Shown here piece after piece: positions 43,609-53,153 of a DNA stretch of 64,000 nucleotides. Both the position numbers and the translations under genes were made by a program. The notes beneath the pieces are model-generated. The model did not search any database, was not told where the DNA came from, and saw only the letters and a program-made list of their open reading frames with translations. How positions within the stretch are numbered: the first letter of the stretch is position 1; each line of letters opens with the position of its first letter. Source of the stretch: Brumimicrobium glaciale (lineage in GTDB: Bacteria; Bacteroidota; Bacteroidia; Flavobacteriales_D; Crocinitomicaceae); the NCBI RefSeq assembly GCF_004152935.1, contig NZ_SETE01000002.1, positions 434,001-498,000 of the forward strand, read 5' to 3'.

Positions 43609-45333
43609 ATGACAAATAATAAAAGCAATGTTCAATCAATTCTTGAAGGCAGCACGGTAGATTTACTTGTTGTTGGATCTGGTACAGGAATTTCTGCCGC
43701 ATTAGCTGCAAACGAAAAAGGACTAAGTACTATGGTGATCGAAAAAACAGAATTCGTTGGAGGATCAACCGCACTTTCCGGCGGAGCGTTTTGGATTCCT
43801 GCCAATCCTACTTTAAAAGCTGGTGGCTCTAAAGACACGATTGAAAAAGGTAGGACTTATTTAAAAACCCTTGTTAAAAATGATACTCCTTCAGAAAGGT
43901 GGGAAAACTTTTTAGAGAATGGAAGCGCAACTGTGGAAATGCTATTGAGAACAACACCAATGAAATTTTTCTGGGCAAAAGGATATTCCGATTATCACCC
44001 GGAAATTCCAGGAGGAGATCCATTAGGGAGAACATGTGAGTGTAAACCTTTTGACCTTAAAAAATTAGGTGACAATTTATCCAACTACCGCCCTAGTCAG
44101 ATGGAAGCTCCAGTTCCAATGCCTGTAACTGGTTACGATTATAAATGGATGAACTTAATGGTTAGAAAGCCTTTTAAATCATTTCCTATAATTTTCAAAA
44201 GATTATTTCAAGGTATTGGAGGTTTAATAATTGGACGAAAGTATGCTGCAGGTGGTCAGGCTTTAGGAGCGGGTTTATACGCAGGAGCATTAAATGCAAA
44301 CATTCCAGTTATAACGAACACCAAACTAGTAGAACTTTTAATGGATGGCGAAAACGTTGTTGGCGCTGTTGTTGACCAAAATGGAACTATAAAAACAATT
44401 AATGTTACCAAAGGAGTAGTATTGGCAGCTGGTGGATTTGATCACAACATGCCAATGCGTCAAAAGTATCAATCTGCCTCCTTACAGCCGAATTATAGTT
44501 TCGGAGCGGAAGGAAATACAGGAGATGCTATTTTACTTTCTCAAGCAATTGGAGCTGATATCGACTTAATGAAACAAGCTTGGTGGTTCCCGGCGGTTGC
44601 TCCAGTGAAAAAAGGTGATTCCCCACAGGTTCTCTTAGCTGAACGTTCGCTTCCTGGAAGTTTCATGGTAAATAGTACAGGGAAAAGATTTATTAATGAA
44701 GCAACCGACTATATGAGTTTTGGTCAAAAGCTTTTAGCGGATGAAAAAGAAGGAACACCGATTGGTGATATGTGGTTGGTATTCGACCAAACCTATCGCA
44801 ACAGGTATATTCTAGCTGGATCATTATTTCCAAGAGCCAAACTTCCAGAAGAATGGTATAATGCTGGAATTGCCTATTCCGCTGATTCAGCTGAAGAACT
44901 TGCTAAAGCTATAGGTCTGCCAGTAAATGAATTCAATTCAGCTTTTAACCGCTTTAATGAAATGGCTGATAAAGGTAAAGATGAAGATTACAAAAGAGGT
45001 GATAGCGCTTACGACAGATACTACGGTGACCCAACGGTTAAACCGAATCCAAATTTACTCGCTTTAACAGACAAGCTGTATGCAGTTAAAGTTGTTCTGT
45101 CAGACCTAGGAACATGTGGAGGACTTGTTGCCGATGAGCATGGTCGAGTATTACGTAAAGACAAATCTACAATTGAAGGATTATATGCAATTGGAAACAC
45201 AGCTGCGAACATTTTCGGAAAAACATACCCAGGAGCTGGAGGAACAATTTGCCAAGGACTTGTATATGGATATATTGTTGCTCAACATGCATCAAAAAAA
45301 GCGCCTGTAAATGTCAAACTTCAAAATGCTTAA
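43609..45333 (+). CDS. FAD-dependent oxidoreductase, 3-ketosteroid 1-dehydrogenase-like
   Basis: A 574-aa flavoprotein of the fumarate reductase / KstD superfamily. FAD motifs: LLVVGSGTGISAALAANEKG with VIEKTEFVGGSTALSGGAFW, the late VVLAAGGFDHN, and the closing LYAIGNTAANIFGKTYPGAG. The GTCGGLVADEHGRV and YPGAGGTICQ motifs and the length fit 3-oxosteroid 1-dehydrogenases, which introduce a double bond in ring A of steroids. No other steroid-degradation gene is near, so the real substrate may be another enone-type compound. Such genes are typical of Actinobacteria and some Proteobacteria; transfer is possible, though base composition matches the surroundings. Confidence 0.8.
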   Translation: MTNNKSNVQSILEGSTVDLLVVGSGTGISAALAANEKGLSTMVIEKTEFVGGSTALSGGAFWIPANPTLKAGGSKDTIEKGRTYLKTLVKNDTPSERWENFLENGSATVEMLLRTTPMKFFWAKGYSDYHPEIPGGDPLGRTCECKPFDLKKLGDNLSNYRPSQMEAPVPMPVTGYDYKWMNLMVRKPFKSFPIIFKRLFQGIGGLIIGRKYAAGGQALGAGLYAGALNANIPVITNTKLVELLMDGENVVGAVVDQNGTIKTINVTKGVVLAAGGFDHNMPMRQKYQSASLQPNYSFGAEGNTGDAILLSQAIGADIDLMKQAWWFPAVAPVKKGDSPQVLLAERSLPGSFMVNSTGKRFINEATDYMSFGQKLLADEKEGTPIGDMWLVFDQTYRNRYILAGSLFPRAKLPEEWYNAGIAYSADSAEELAKAIGLPVNEFNSAFNRFNEMADKGKDEDYKRGDSAYDRYYGDPTVKPNPNLLALTDKLYAVKVVLSDLGTCGGLVADEHGRVLRKDKSTIEGLYAIGNTAANIFGKTYPGAGGTICQGLVYGYIVAQHASKKAPVNVKLQNA

Positions 45334-45382
45334 TTTGAATAATAATTATACTATTTAACATTTTACCATTCACACTTCAATT

Positions 45383-45415
45383 AAGTGCCATTCAAAAATG
45401 AATGGCACTTTTTTT
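45383..45415 (+). terminator. terminator of the KstD-like gene
   Basis: Perfect 11-bp stem AAGTGCCATTC / GAATGGCACTT, 6-nt loop AAAAAT, seven T residues including stem end. Confidence 0.9.
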
Positions 45416-45490
45416 ATTTATACAGTGTGCTTTTCTTAACAATTCAACTGATTTCTAACTAAAAAAGAAGTGTTAGAGTTTAAGATGTAC

Positions 45491-45498
45491 TACTTTTG
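45491..45498 (+). promoter_or_regulatory. -7 element before the phosphatidyltransferase gene
   Basis: TACTTTTG, an exact TAnnTTTG match followed by TACCC. The -33 position is weak. Confidence 0.5.
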
Positions 45499-45561
45499 TA
45501 CCCGTTGATTATATTATCACAAAACACAGGGGTTTCATATCTCTACTTGTTAATAAAATAA

Positions 45562-46329
45562 ATGTCTAAACTTCCTTTAGAATACAAATTCATTGACGTA
45601 TCAGATTATGGTAGAAAACCAGGTAGATGGTTTGCACAATCATTGGTCAACACAAAAGCCACTCCAATTCATGTAACTTCATTGTTCATTGTTGCTGGAT
45701 TAGTAGCAATTGCGTGTATTCTTAGTGGATATTATTATGCTGCGGCATTTTTCATAGTTTTAAAATCAATTATCGATGCTTCTGATGGAGAATTGGCGAG
45801 ATTAAAAAATACTCCTTCTTACACTGGAAGATTCTATGATTCACTGGCAGATCTTTTTCTAAACTTCCTATTTCTTTCATCAATTACCTACGTTACAGGA
45901 ACGCCGTTTGGAGAAATGCTTTTGGCCTTTTTTGGAATCCAATTACAAGGAACACTTTATAATTTCTACTATGTTATTCTAAGAAATAATGTCAACGGAG
46001 ATTCAACTAGTCGTGTTTTTGAAAATGAAGTACCTATAGCACTTCCAGGTGAAAAGCAAAGTACTGTAGACAAATTATACAAAGCCTATATTGCATTTTA
46101 TGGACCATTTGATAAGATTATTTATGCAATGGATAGAGATGCAGCCAACAGTAAACCTTTCCCAAAATGGTTTATGACACTGGTCTCAATTTACGGGTTA
46201 GGATTTCAATTGTTAATTATGGCGGTAATGTTAATGATAGATTTAGCAGAATACATCATTCCATTTTTAACTTGGTATTCAGTTTTCATTTTGGTATTTA
46301 TTGGAATAAGAAAGCTATTTTTAAAGTAA
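45562..46329 (+). CDS. CDP-alcohol phosphatidyltransferase
   Basis: A 255-aa inner-membrane enzyme that transfers a phosphatidyl (or similar) group from a CDP-alcohol to a second alcohol. The family signature is complete: DASDGELARLKNTPSYTGRF followed by YDSLAD, that is D-x2-D-G-x2-A-R-x8-G-x3-D-x3-D. Six membrane segments are visible. The acceptor (glycerol-P, serine, inositol-P or other) cannot be told. The oxoamine synthase two genes away suggests polar lipid synthesis as a common theme, but they are separated by two terminators. Confidence 0.88.
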   Translation: MSKLPLEYKFIDVSDYGRKPGRWFAQSLVNTKATPIHVTSLFIVAGLVAIACILSGYYYAAAFFIVLKSIIDASDGELARLKNTPSYTGRFYDSLADLFLNFLFLSSITYVTGTPFGEMLLAFFGIQLQGTLYNFYYVILRNNVNGDSTSRVFENEVPIALPGEKQSTVDKLYKAYIAFYGPFDKIIYAMDRDAANSKPFPKWFMTLVSIYGLGFQLLIMAVMLMIDLAEYIIPFLTWYSVFILVFIGIRKLFLK

Positions 46330-46470
46330 CGGATTTTAGCTTTTGGATATATACTTTAAGCTGTATGCCGTTAGTTTAAATCGATCACTAGTTCTACATT
46401 GAATAAAATTAGTAATCGGAACAAGAAAAGGTGTGGTTTATTTACTTTCATTCTAGACACAATAAAAATA

Positions 46471-46989
46471 ATGAATATCAACTTTAGAAAAGCAGACAAT
46501 TCAGATTTACCTTTAATTTGGAACATCTTAAATCAAGCAATTGCAAGAAGAAAAGCTGATGGAAGTAACCAATGGCAAGATGGCTATCCGAATGAAGATT
46601 CTATAAATTCAGACATTGAAAAAGACGCTGGATTTGTTCTTACTGAGAATGATATAGTAATTGGATATTGCGCGATTTTGATTAACGATGAGCCTGAATA
46701 CGCTAATATTCAAGGGAAATGGTTGACAAATGGAGATTTTGTTGTTTATCACCGAGTTGCTATTGCTGAAGGTCATTTGGGAAAAGGTTTGGCCAGAAAA
46801 ATGTTGAATTTCATAGAAGAGTTTGCTTTAGAAAATAAAGTACACAGTATTAAAGCGGATACAAATTTTGATAATGGAGCAATGTTAGCCCTTTTTGAAA
46901 AACTGGGTTATGTGTATTGTGGAGAAGTGTTTTTTAGAGGAAGTGCTCGTAAGGCATTTGAGAAAACTGTATTGAGTAGAGAGTTTTGA
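46471..46989 (+). CDS. GNAT-family N-acetyltransferase
   Basis: A 172-aa acetyltransferase using acetyl-CoA. The acetyl-CoA loop is VAIAEGHLGKGLARKMLNFI, with the Q/R-x-x-G-x-G/A pattern as EGHLGKGLA; HSIKADTNFDNGAMLALFEK and LGYVYCGEVFF complete the fold. The frame extends upstream to a TTG at 46399, but the ATG at 46471 begins the domain (MNINFRKADNSDLPLIWNIL). Substrate unknown. Confidence 0.88.
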   Translation: MNINFRKADNSDLPLIWNILNQAIARRKADGSNQWQDGYPNEDSINSDIEKDAGFVLTENDIVIGYCAILINDEPEYANIQGKWLTNGDFVVYHRVAIAEGHLGKGLARKMLNFIEEFALENKVHSIKADTNFDNGAMLALFEKLGYVYCGEVFFRGSARKAFEKTVLSREF

Positions 46990-47003
46990 GTAAGGAGATT
47001 AAA

Positions 47004-47030
47004 AAAAGGCAAACGAATCGTTTGCCTTTT
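47004..47030. terminator. bidirectional terminator between convergent genes
   Basis: Stem AAAAGGCAAACGA / TCGTTTGCCTTTT with a one-nt centre between GNAT (+) and thiolase (-) genes; A- and T-runs on both sides. Confidence 0.85.
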
Positions 47031-47050
47031 AAATTTAAATAATATTGTCT

Positions 47051-48262
47051 TTAAACCCTTTCAATTATAGCTGCGTAACCTTGACCAACACCAATACACA
47101 ACGTAATCAAAGCATATCTTTTTTGTGTTTTTTGAAGTTGAATCGCTGCCGTTTGCAAAATACGAGAACCTGTCATACCCAGTGGGTGACCCAATGCAAT
47201 TGCTCCACCATTTGGATTTAATCTTGGGTCATTATCTGCTAATCCCCATGCTCTTGTACAAGACAATGCTTGGGCTGCAAAAGCTTCGTTCAATTCAATG
47301 ATGTCCATATCATCCATTGTTAAGCCTGTTCTTTTTAGTAATTTATTGGCAGCGTAAACAGGTCCAATTCCCATGATTCTTGGTTCAACTCCTGCAACAG
47401 CAGCTCCAATAAATCGAGCCATTGGTTTTAATTGGTGATCTTTTAAACCTTGTTCACTCGACAAAAGTATTGCTCCTGCTCCATCGTTTAATCCTGAAGA
47501 ATTTCCAGCAGTTACAGAACCGCCTTCTTTCTTAAAAGCTGGACGTAATTTACTTAATGTTTCAACAGTTGTTCCTGGACGGAAAAACTCATCTTTATCA
47601 AATATTAAAGCATCTTGTTTACGGCGTGGAATTTCAACAGCAACTATTTCTTCTGCTAAACGACCATTTGACCATGCAGCTTCTGCTTTTTGTTGTGACC
47701 ATGCAGCAAATTTATCTTGATCTTCACGAGAAACACCATATTTCGCGACCAAGTTTTCTGCGGTTTGCCCCATTCCTTCTGTTCCATAAACTTGATCCAG
47801 TTTAGGATTTACAAAACGCCATCCGAAAGAAGAATCATACAATTTAGCATCACTCCCAAAAGGAACAGCTGATTTACTCATCACCCATGGTCCACGTGTC
47901 ATGTTCTCTACTCCACCTGCTAAATAAATATCTCCAGCACCGTCCTTGATTGCACGAGCGGCAGTTACAATTGCTGACAAACCAGAAGCACACAACCTAT
48001 TGATCGTTTCACCACCAATTGAGCTTGGTAATCCCGCCAATAAAAGTGACATTCTTGCCACGTTTCTATTGTCTTCACCCGCTTGGTTAGCGCAACCAAA
48101 AATCACATCTTCAATTGCATTTGGATCTAACGTTGAATTTCTTTCTACAACAGTTTTCATTACTAATGCTGCCATATCATCTGGACGAACATTTGATAAT
48201 GCACCTCTAAAACTTCCGATTGGCGTTCTCACACCGTCTACTATATATACTTCCTTGCTCAT
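47051..48262 (-). CDS. acetyl-CoA acyltransferase (thiolase, PcaF/FadA type)
   Basis: A 403-aa degradative thiolase. Catalytic residues: Cys91 in NRLCASGLSAI, the NEAFA loop, His in GGAIALGHPLGMTG and the second Cys in TLCIGVGQG. The FGCANQAGEDNRNVARMS segment and overall length fit beta-ketoadipyl-CoA / 3-oxoacyl-CoA thiolases, used for fatty-acid or aromatic ring-product cleavage. No beta-oxidation partners (fadB, fadE) are adjacent in this window, so the pathway is not fixed by context. Confidence 0.93.
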   Translation of the reverse strand: MSKEVYIVDGVRTPIGSFRGALSNVRPDDMAALVMKTVVERNSTLDPNAIEDVIFGCANQAGEDNRNVARMSLLLAGLPSSIGGETINRLCASGLSAIVTAARAIKDGAGDIYLAGGVENMTRGPWVMSKSAVPFGSDAKLYDSSFGWRFVNPKLDQVYGTEGMGQTAENLVAKYGVSREDQDKFAAWSQQKAEAAWSNGRLAEEIVAVEIPRRKQDALIFDKDEFFRPGTTVETLSKLRPAFKKEGGSVTAGNSSGLNDGAGAILLSSEQGLKDHQLKPMARFIGAAVAGVEPRIMGIGPVYAANKLLKRTGLTMDDMDIIELNEAFAAQALSCTRAWGLADNDPRLNPNGGAIALGHPLGMTGSRILQTAAIQLQKTQKRYALITLCIGVGQGYAAIIERV

Positions 48263-48431
48263 CTTTGTATTTGATTTTGAATGGCTAAAATAAGAACAAT
48301 TTTAGAGAATTAAGGTAAATATGCACATCAAGACCTTGAAGAAACCCATTTTTATCTAATCTCATTTGGTGATTTCATTCTAAGGAATCCAATAAATTAT
48401 TTTACTTTTAAGATCGATAAAATTATAGATT

Positions 48432-49529
48432 ATGATAAAACGAAAATTATTCTTTGCTGGAATTTGCTTATGCTTTTTCGGCCCAGTAAGTTTTGCTCAG
48501 GAACTCACAGAAAAAGAACAAGCTTACATGGATTCTATTGCCGCTGAAAATAAAGAAAACAGCACAATTGCAGCAAGCCAAGAAGCTTACAATAAAGGAA
48601 TAGAATTATTCAAACAGAAATCTTATACACAGGCAATAGCCTCTTTTAAAACTTCTATTGCTTCAGATCCAAATTTCACTGCGGCTTATTACAACAAAGG
48701 TGTTGCAGAAAATGAAGCGAATCAATTTAGTGATGCTTCAAAAACTTTATCGACCTTATTAGAGAAAGATCCAAGCTATTCAAAAGCATATTTTCAACGT
48801 GCACGCGCTCATCAAGGAAGTTTAGAATATTCTAAAGCTGAAATTGATTACAAAAAGTCAATTGAAATAGATCCAAAAAATCCAAATGCATATTATAATT
48901 ATGGAACACTTCAATTCTTACAAAAAGATTATGACAAAGCGATTCAATCATTTACTACAACCATAGAAATGAATGGAAATTTGGCTTATGCATACAATGA
49001 TCGCGCAAGTTGTCACCGAATGAAAGGTGATTATTCAAAAGCTATTGCAGATTATGAACAAGCAGAAAAGAAAAATCCAAATTTGGCTTTCGTGTTAAAC
49101 AATATCGGAACAACTAAAATGAAAATGAAAAACTACGATGGAGCAATGGCCGCTTTTAATCGAGCTATTTCTATCGATAAGAATTTTCATTTAGCGTATA
49201 ACAATCGTGGAGCAACACAGATGGAGCGTAACAAATTAGATGAAGCCTTATCTGATTTCGAGAAATGTGTCAATGTAAGCAGTAAATATGCACCCGGTTA
49301 TGCAAATATTGCTGCTGTAAAATTCAAGAAAGAAGATTACAAAGGAGCTAAAATAGCTGCTGACAAGGCGATTCAATTGGATAAAGATTATGCAACTGCT
49401 TATGTCAACCGAGGAATGATTAACGAGATGTTACGTGATATGAATGCAGCTTGTGAAGATTGGCAGAAAGCCAAAGAATTAGGTTCTGAAACAGGCGGAC
49501 AATATGCTGCACAAAACTGTGGATTCTAA
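48432..49529 (+). CDS. exported TPR-repeat protein
   Basis: A 365-aa exported protein: signal peptide (1-22, SFAQ) and about eight tetratricopeptide repeats (about 45-350; units such as AYYNKGVAENEANQFSDASK, NAYYNYGTLQFLQKDYDKAI, AYNNRGATQMERNKLDEALS). TPRs are protein-binding scaffolds; it is probably periplasmic. It precedes the OmpA-family gene by 12 nt, so the two are likely one operon and may act together at the cell envelope. Confidence 0.88.
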   Translation: MIKRKLFFAGICLCFFGPVSFAQELTEKEQAYMDSIAAENKENSTIAASQEAYNKGIELFKQKSYTQAIASFKTSIASDPNFTAAYYNKGVAENEANQFSDASKTLSTLLEKDPSYSKAYFQRARAHQGSLEYSKAEIDYKKSIEIDPKNPNAYYNYGTLQFLQKDYDKAIQSFTTTIEMNGNLAYAYNDRASCHRMKGDYSKAIADYEQAEKKNPNLAFVLNNIGTTKMKMKNYDGAMAAFNRAISIDKNFHLAYNNRGATQMERNKLDEALSDFEKCVNVSSKYAPGYANIAAVKFKKEDYKGAKIAADKAIQLDKDYATAYVNRGMINEMLRDMNAACEDWQKAKELGSETGGQYAAQNCGF

Positions 49530-49541
49530 AAATTGATAATT

Positions 49542-51617
49542 ATGAAAAAAATAAACAGATATATATTAGTTATTTCACTTTTTATCAGTGGATTTACTAC
49601 AGCCCAAAATGTTGAATTTAAACGCAGTAATTTTAAAGATAACGTTGAAGAATTTAAAGAAGCAACTGATGCTATCGACAAAGGGGTTCCACTTTTTGAA
49701 GAAGGTTCAGTAGCTATTTTTGAAGTTAAAGACCCTAAACTAGCATTTAAAAAAGCTCTTGTCCAATTCAAAATTGCGCAAAAGTTAAATGCAGAAAATG
49801 CTTTGAATAATTTTAGAATCGGTGTTTGCTATATTCACTCCTCAACTCCTTACAAAGCAATTTCATACCTAGAAAAAGCTTATGCCTTAGATCCTGAATG
49901 TGATCCATTCTTATATTATTACCATGGAAACGCAATGCAGTTGGAAGAAAAATTTGACGAAGCTTTAGTTTCTTACAAGAAGTTTGAAGAGAACTATAGA
50001 AAATCTGATAATTTCAACAAATTCGTTTCTATGCGCAAACTTGAATGCGGCTATGCTAAAAAGTATAAAGCTGAGCCAGTGCGCTGTTGGGTTGATAATG
50101 TAAAAACATTAAATACGGAGTTTGACGAGATTGCTCCAACTATTACTACAGATGGATCTGAAATTATCTTCAGTTCTAATCGTCCAAATTCAAATAAACC
50201 AAATGAAGTTGGAGAGTATGATCATGACATCTATACTTCTCTGAATGAAATGGGAACTTGGAAAAAAGTGAAAGCTATCCCTGGAAGTGTAAATTCCCCT
50301 TTAGATGACATCGTAAATAATTTATCTTATGACGGAACAAAAATGTTGATGCACAAAGATAACGAAGGTCAAATAGATATTTATGAAACTGTTTTAAATG
50401 GAGCAAATTGGGGTACTCCTGAAATTATGCATTTTCAAATAAGTACAAAGCGTACAAATGATATGTATGCATCATACAATCATGACGGTTACAACATCTA
50501 TTTTGCGCGTGGAAATGAAAATTTAAGCAAAGGAACAAACATCATGTATTCTGGAATGCAGAGTATGCTGAAGAAAGATTATAAAACTGCAACAACGATT
50601 AATCAAGTAAATAGTCAGTTCAATGATGGACCAATTTACATGCATATTGACGGTAAAACAATGTATATCGCTTCACAAGGACATGAATCTATTGGTGGTT
50701 ATGATATTTTTGTTTCTAAGAAAATTCAAGGTGGATGGTCGAAACCAGAAAATATGGGTTATCCTATAAATACACCTTACGATGATTTTTTCTTTGCAGC
50801 AACAGCGAATGGAAAATATGCTTATATTTCTTCTAATCGTCCGAATGGCGCAGGTGGATTTGATATTTACAAGGTCACTTTTTGGGGAGCTCAAAAACAA
50901 CCAATTGTAGATATGGAAGATTACCTATTGGCTTCTATTGCAGAACCAATAAAAGACCCACAAATTGAGGAGGTCGTAAGTGTTAACAAAGTTTCTTTGA
51001 CTGTTTTTAAAGGAAAAACAATTGATGCACTTTCAAGTAAAGCCGTTGAAGCAGCTATTGAAATCACAGACAATAAAAGCGGAAAAATAATTGAGCGTTT
51101 CACAACAAATAGTGCAACAGGTAAATTTCTACTTTCGTTAACTGCAGGTAAAAACTATGGAATTGCTGTTAAAGCAGATGGATATTTATTCCATTCAGAA
51201 AATTTTGATGTACTAGATGGAAGTGCATATAATCTTATCAATAAAACCATAGAACTGAAAAACATTGCTGTAGGAAGTAAAATTGCATTGCGTAATATTT
51301 TCTTCGATGTTGGTCAAGCTACTTTACGCAGTGAGTCAAATGCTGAACTAGACAGATTGGTGAAATTACTGAAAGATGTTCCTTCATTAAAAGTGGAAAT
51401 CTCCGGACATACTGACAATACTGGTTCTTCTTCTATCAATGATAAATTATCTCAGAACAGAGCTGATGCAGTTGTTGTGTATTTAAAAGGAAAAGGAATT
51501 TCTGCAGGAAGATTATCAGCGAAAGGATACGGTTCATCAAAACCAATGGAAAGCAATAACAATTCACAAGGAAGACAAGAAAATAGAAGAACAGAATTTG
51601 AGATTATAGAAAATTAA
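49542..51617 (+). CDS. OmpA-family protein with TPR, PD40 propeller and CRD domains (PorE-like architecture)
   Basis: A 691-aa cell-envelope protein. Order: signal peptide (about 1-20, TTAQ); TPR region (about 65-160); PD40/WD40-like propeller (about 195-440; repeated IIFSSNRPN, KTMYIASQGHESIGGYDIFV, YAYISSNRPNGAGGFDIYKV); carboxypeptidase-regulatory-like domain (about 490-575); and an OmpA peptidoglycan-binding domain (about 580-691; LRNIFFDVGQATLRSES, EISGHTDNTGSSSINDKLSQ, RLSAKGYGSSKP). This order equals the T9SS-associated PorE of Porphyromonas, which tethers the secretion machinery to peptidoglycan. Several paralogues occur in Bacteroidota, so PorE identity is unproven. It has no lipobox. 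The ATG at 49542 is chosen over an upstream TTG. Confidence 0.85.
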   Translation: MKKINRYILVISLFISGFTTAQNVEFKRSNFKDNVEEFKEATDAIDKGVPLFEEGSVAIFEVKDPKLAFKKALVQFKIAQKLNAENALNNFRIGVCYIHSSTPYKAISYLEKAYALDPECDPFLYYYHGNAMQLEEKFDEALVSYKKFEENYRKSDNFNKFVSMRKLECGYAKKYKAEPVRCWVDNVKTLNTEFDEIAPTITTDGSEIIFSSNRPNSNKPNEVGEYDHDIYTSLNEMGTWKKVKAIPGSVNSPLDDIVNNLSYDGTKMLMHKDNEGQIDIYETVLNGANWGTPEIMHFQISTKRTNDMYASYNHDGYNIYFARGNENLSKGTNIMYSGMQSMLKKDYKTATTINQVNSQFNDGPIYMHIDGKTMYIASQGHESIGGYDIFVSKKIQGGWSKPENMGYPINTPYDDFFFAATANGKYAYISSNRPNGAGGFDIYKVTFWGAQKQPIVDMEDYLLASIAEPIKDPQIEEVVSVNKVSLTVFKGKTIDALSSKAVEAAIEITDNKSGKIIERFTTNSATGKFLLSLTAGKNYGIAVKADGYLFHSENFDVLDGSAYNLINKTIELKNIAVGSKIALRNIFFDVGQATLRSESNAELDRLVKLLKDVPSLKVEISGHTDNTGSSSINDKLSQNRADAVVVYLKGKGISAGRLSAKGYGSSKPMESNNNSQGRQENRRTEFEIIEN

Positions 51618-51646
51618 AAAAAATTAAACTTCATCAATTAAAAAAA

Positions 51647-51681
51647 GAGATTCCTCGGCGTTTTAATTCTTTAGGCAGAAC
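51647..51681. repeat. solo copy of GATTCCTCGGC repeat
   Basis: GAGATTCCTCGGCGTTTTAA and the following TTCTTTAGGCAGAACTAA match 10289-10322 closely. Only the outer arm is present here, with no returning arm. It is a fragment of the nested palindromic family at 10202-10576. Confidence 0.65.
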
Positions 51682-51756
51682 TAATAATATCTAAAATATG
51701 ATGTTTTAGGTATGTTTAGCTGGATAAATTATTAGCATAAGCTTTAACTTCACACC

Positions 51757-53142
51757 ATGACAAAAGAACAAGTAGAATATTTAATGAAAGAATTTAAGGA
51801 CATCGCCTTAACTGATACTGATTCTTTGGATAAATATGGAAGAGATGAAACGGAAGATTTATTGTTTCCTCCACACATCGTTCTAAGACCTTCAAAAACT
51901 GAAGAAATCTCTGCTATTCTGAGTTATTGCAATGAAAATAAAATTCCTGTCACACCTTCGGGAGCTAGAACAGGATTAAGTGGTGGAGCTTTACCTATTA
52001 ACGGTGGAGTTGCTTTGAGCTTAGAAAAGATGAATAAAATCATCAACATTGACGAGAATAATTCTCAAGTGATCACGGAACCTGGCGTAATTACTCAGGT
52101 TTTACAAAACGCGGTTAAAGAAAAAGGTTTGTTTTACCCTCCTGATCCTGCTTCAAAGGGAAGTTGTTTTATTGGTGGAAACATCGCCGAAAATAGCGGA
52201 GGACCAAAAGCAGTCAAATATGGAGTAACAGCAGATTATGTTTTGAATCTAGAAGTTGTTTTACCAAATGGTGAAATTATTTGGACAGGCGCTAACGTTT
52301 TAAAAAATGCAACGGGATATAATCTCACGCAATTGATTGTTGGAAGCGAAGGAACATTAGGAATCGTGACAAAAATTGTATTGCGACTCATTCCGCATCC
52401 TACAGATGACATGTTGATGTTAGTTCCCTTTTTTGATGCAAAGAAAGCTTGTGAAGCCGTTGCAGCCATTATGAAAACAGGAATTACACCCAGTGGTTTA
52501 GAATTTATGGAACGTGATGCAATTCAATGGACATTAAATAATATTCCGACGATTCAAATGGAAATTGATGAAAGACATGAAGCTCACTTACTAATTGAAG
52601 TAGATGGTTTTGATGAAAACAAACTCATTGAAGAATGTGAAAAAATCGCCGAGGTTTTAGAGCAATTCGAAACGGGCGATATTCTTTTCGCAGACAGTCA
52701 AGCACAAAAAGATAAACTTTGGGAAGTCCGACGAAAAGTTGGAGAAGCAGTAAAATCCCATTCTATTTACAAAGAAGAAGATACTGTTGTACCCAGATTT
52801 GAATTGCCAAATTTATTATCGGGAGTGAAAGCAATAGGAAAAAAGTATGGATTCAAATCTGTTTGTTATGGTCATGCTGGCGATGGAAATCTTCATGTGA
52901 ATATTATTAAAGGAGCACTAACAGATGACCAATGGAACAACGAACTTCCTTTGGCTATTCGAGAAATATTTACGCTAACAGTAAAACTTGGCGGAACTAT
53001 TTCAGGAGAACATGGAATTGGACTCGTTCAAAAATCTTACATGGATATCCCTTTTACAAACGTTTCATTGCAACTTATGCGAGATATCAAGAAAATTTTT
53101 GATCCAAACAATATTTTGAACCCGGGAAAAATTCTAATCTAA
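51757..53142 (+). CDS. FAD-linked oxidase, GlcD/D-lactate dehydrogenase type
   Basis: A 461-aa flavoenzyme oxidising a 2-hydroxy acid (glycolate or D-lactate) and passing electrons to a carrier. FAD_binding_4 domain (about 40-180: VTPSGARTGLSGGALPINGG, YPPDPASKGSCFIGGNIAEN, SGGPKAVKYGVT) and C-terminal oxidase domain (about 215-458) with the CYGHAGDGNLHVNII and GGTISGEHGIGLVQKSYM motifs. No GlcE/GlcF partner is adjacent, which is more like a single-subunit D-lactate dehydrogenase. Precise substrate unknown. Confidence 0.9.
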   Translation: MTKEQVEYLMKEFKDIALTDTDSLDKYGRDETEDLLFPPHIVLRPSKTEEISAILSYCNENKIPVTPSGARTGLSGGALPINGGVALSLEKMNKIINIDENNSQVITEPGVITQVLQNAVKEKGLFYPPDPASKGSCFIGGNIAENSGGPKAVKYGVTADYVLNLEVVLPNGEIIWTGANVLKNATGYNLTQLIVGSEGTLGIVTKIVLRLIPHPTDDMLMLVPFFDAKKACEAVAAIMKTGITPSGLEFMERDAIQWTLNNIPTIQMEIDERHEAHLLIEVDGFDENKLIEECEKIAEVLEQFETGDILFADSQAQKDKLWEVRRKVGEAVKSHSIYKEEDTVVPRFELPNLLSGVKAIGKKYGFKSVCYGHAGDGNLHVNIIKGALTDDQWNNELPLAIREIFTLTVKLGGTISGEHGIGLVQKSYMDIPFTNVSLQLMRDIKKIFDPNNILNPGKILI

Positions 53143-53153
53143 ACCAGCAGATT

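Noticed and set aside
46399-46470. Longer N-terminus for the GNAT gene
   Set aside because: It starts with TTG and adds a basic stretch not found in the family; the ATG at 46471 begins the fold.
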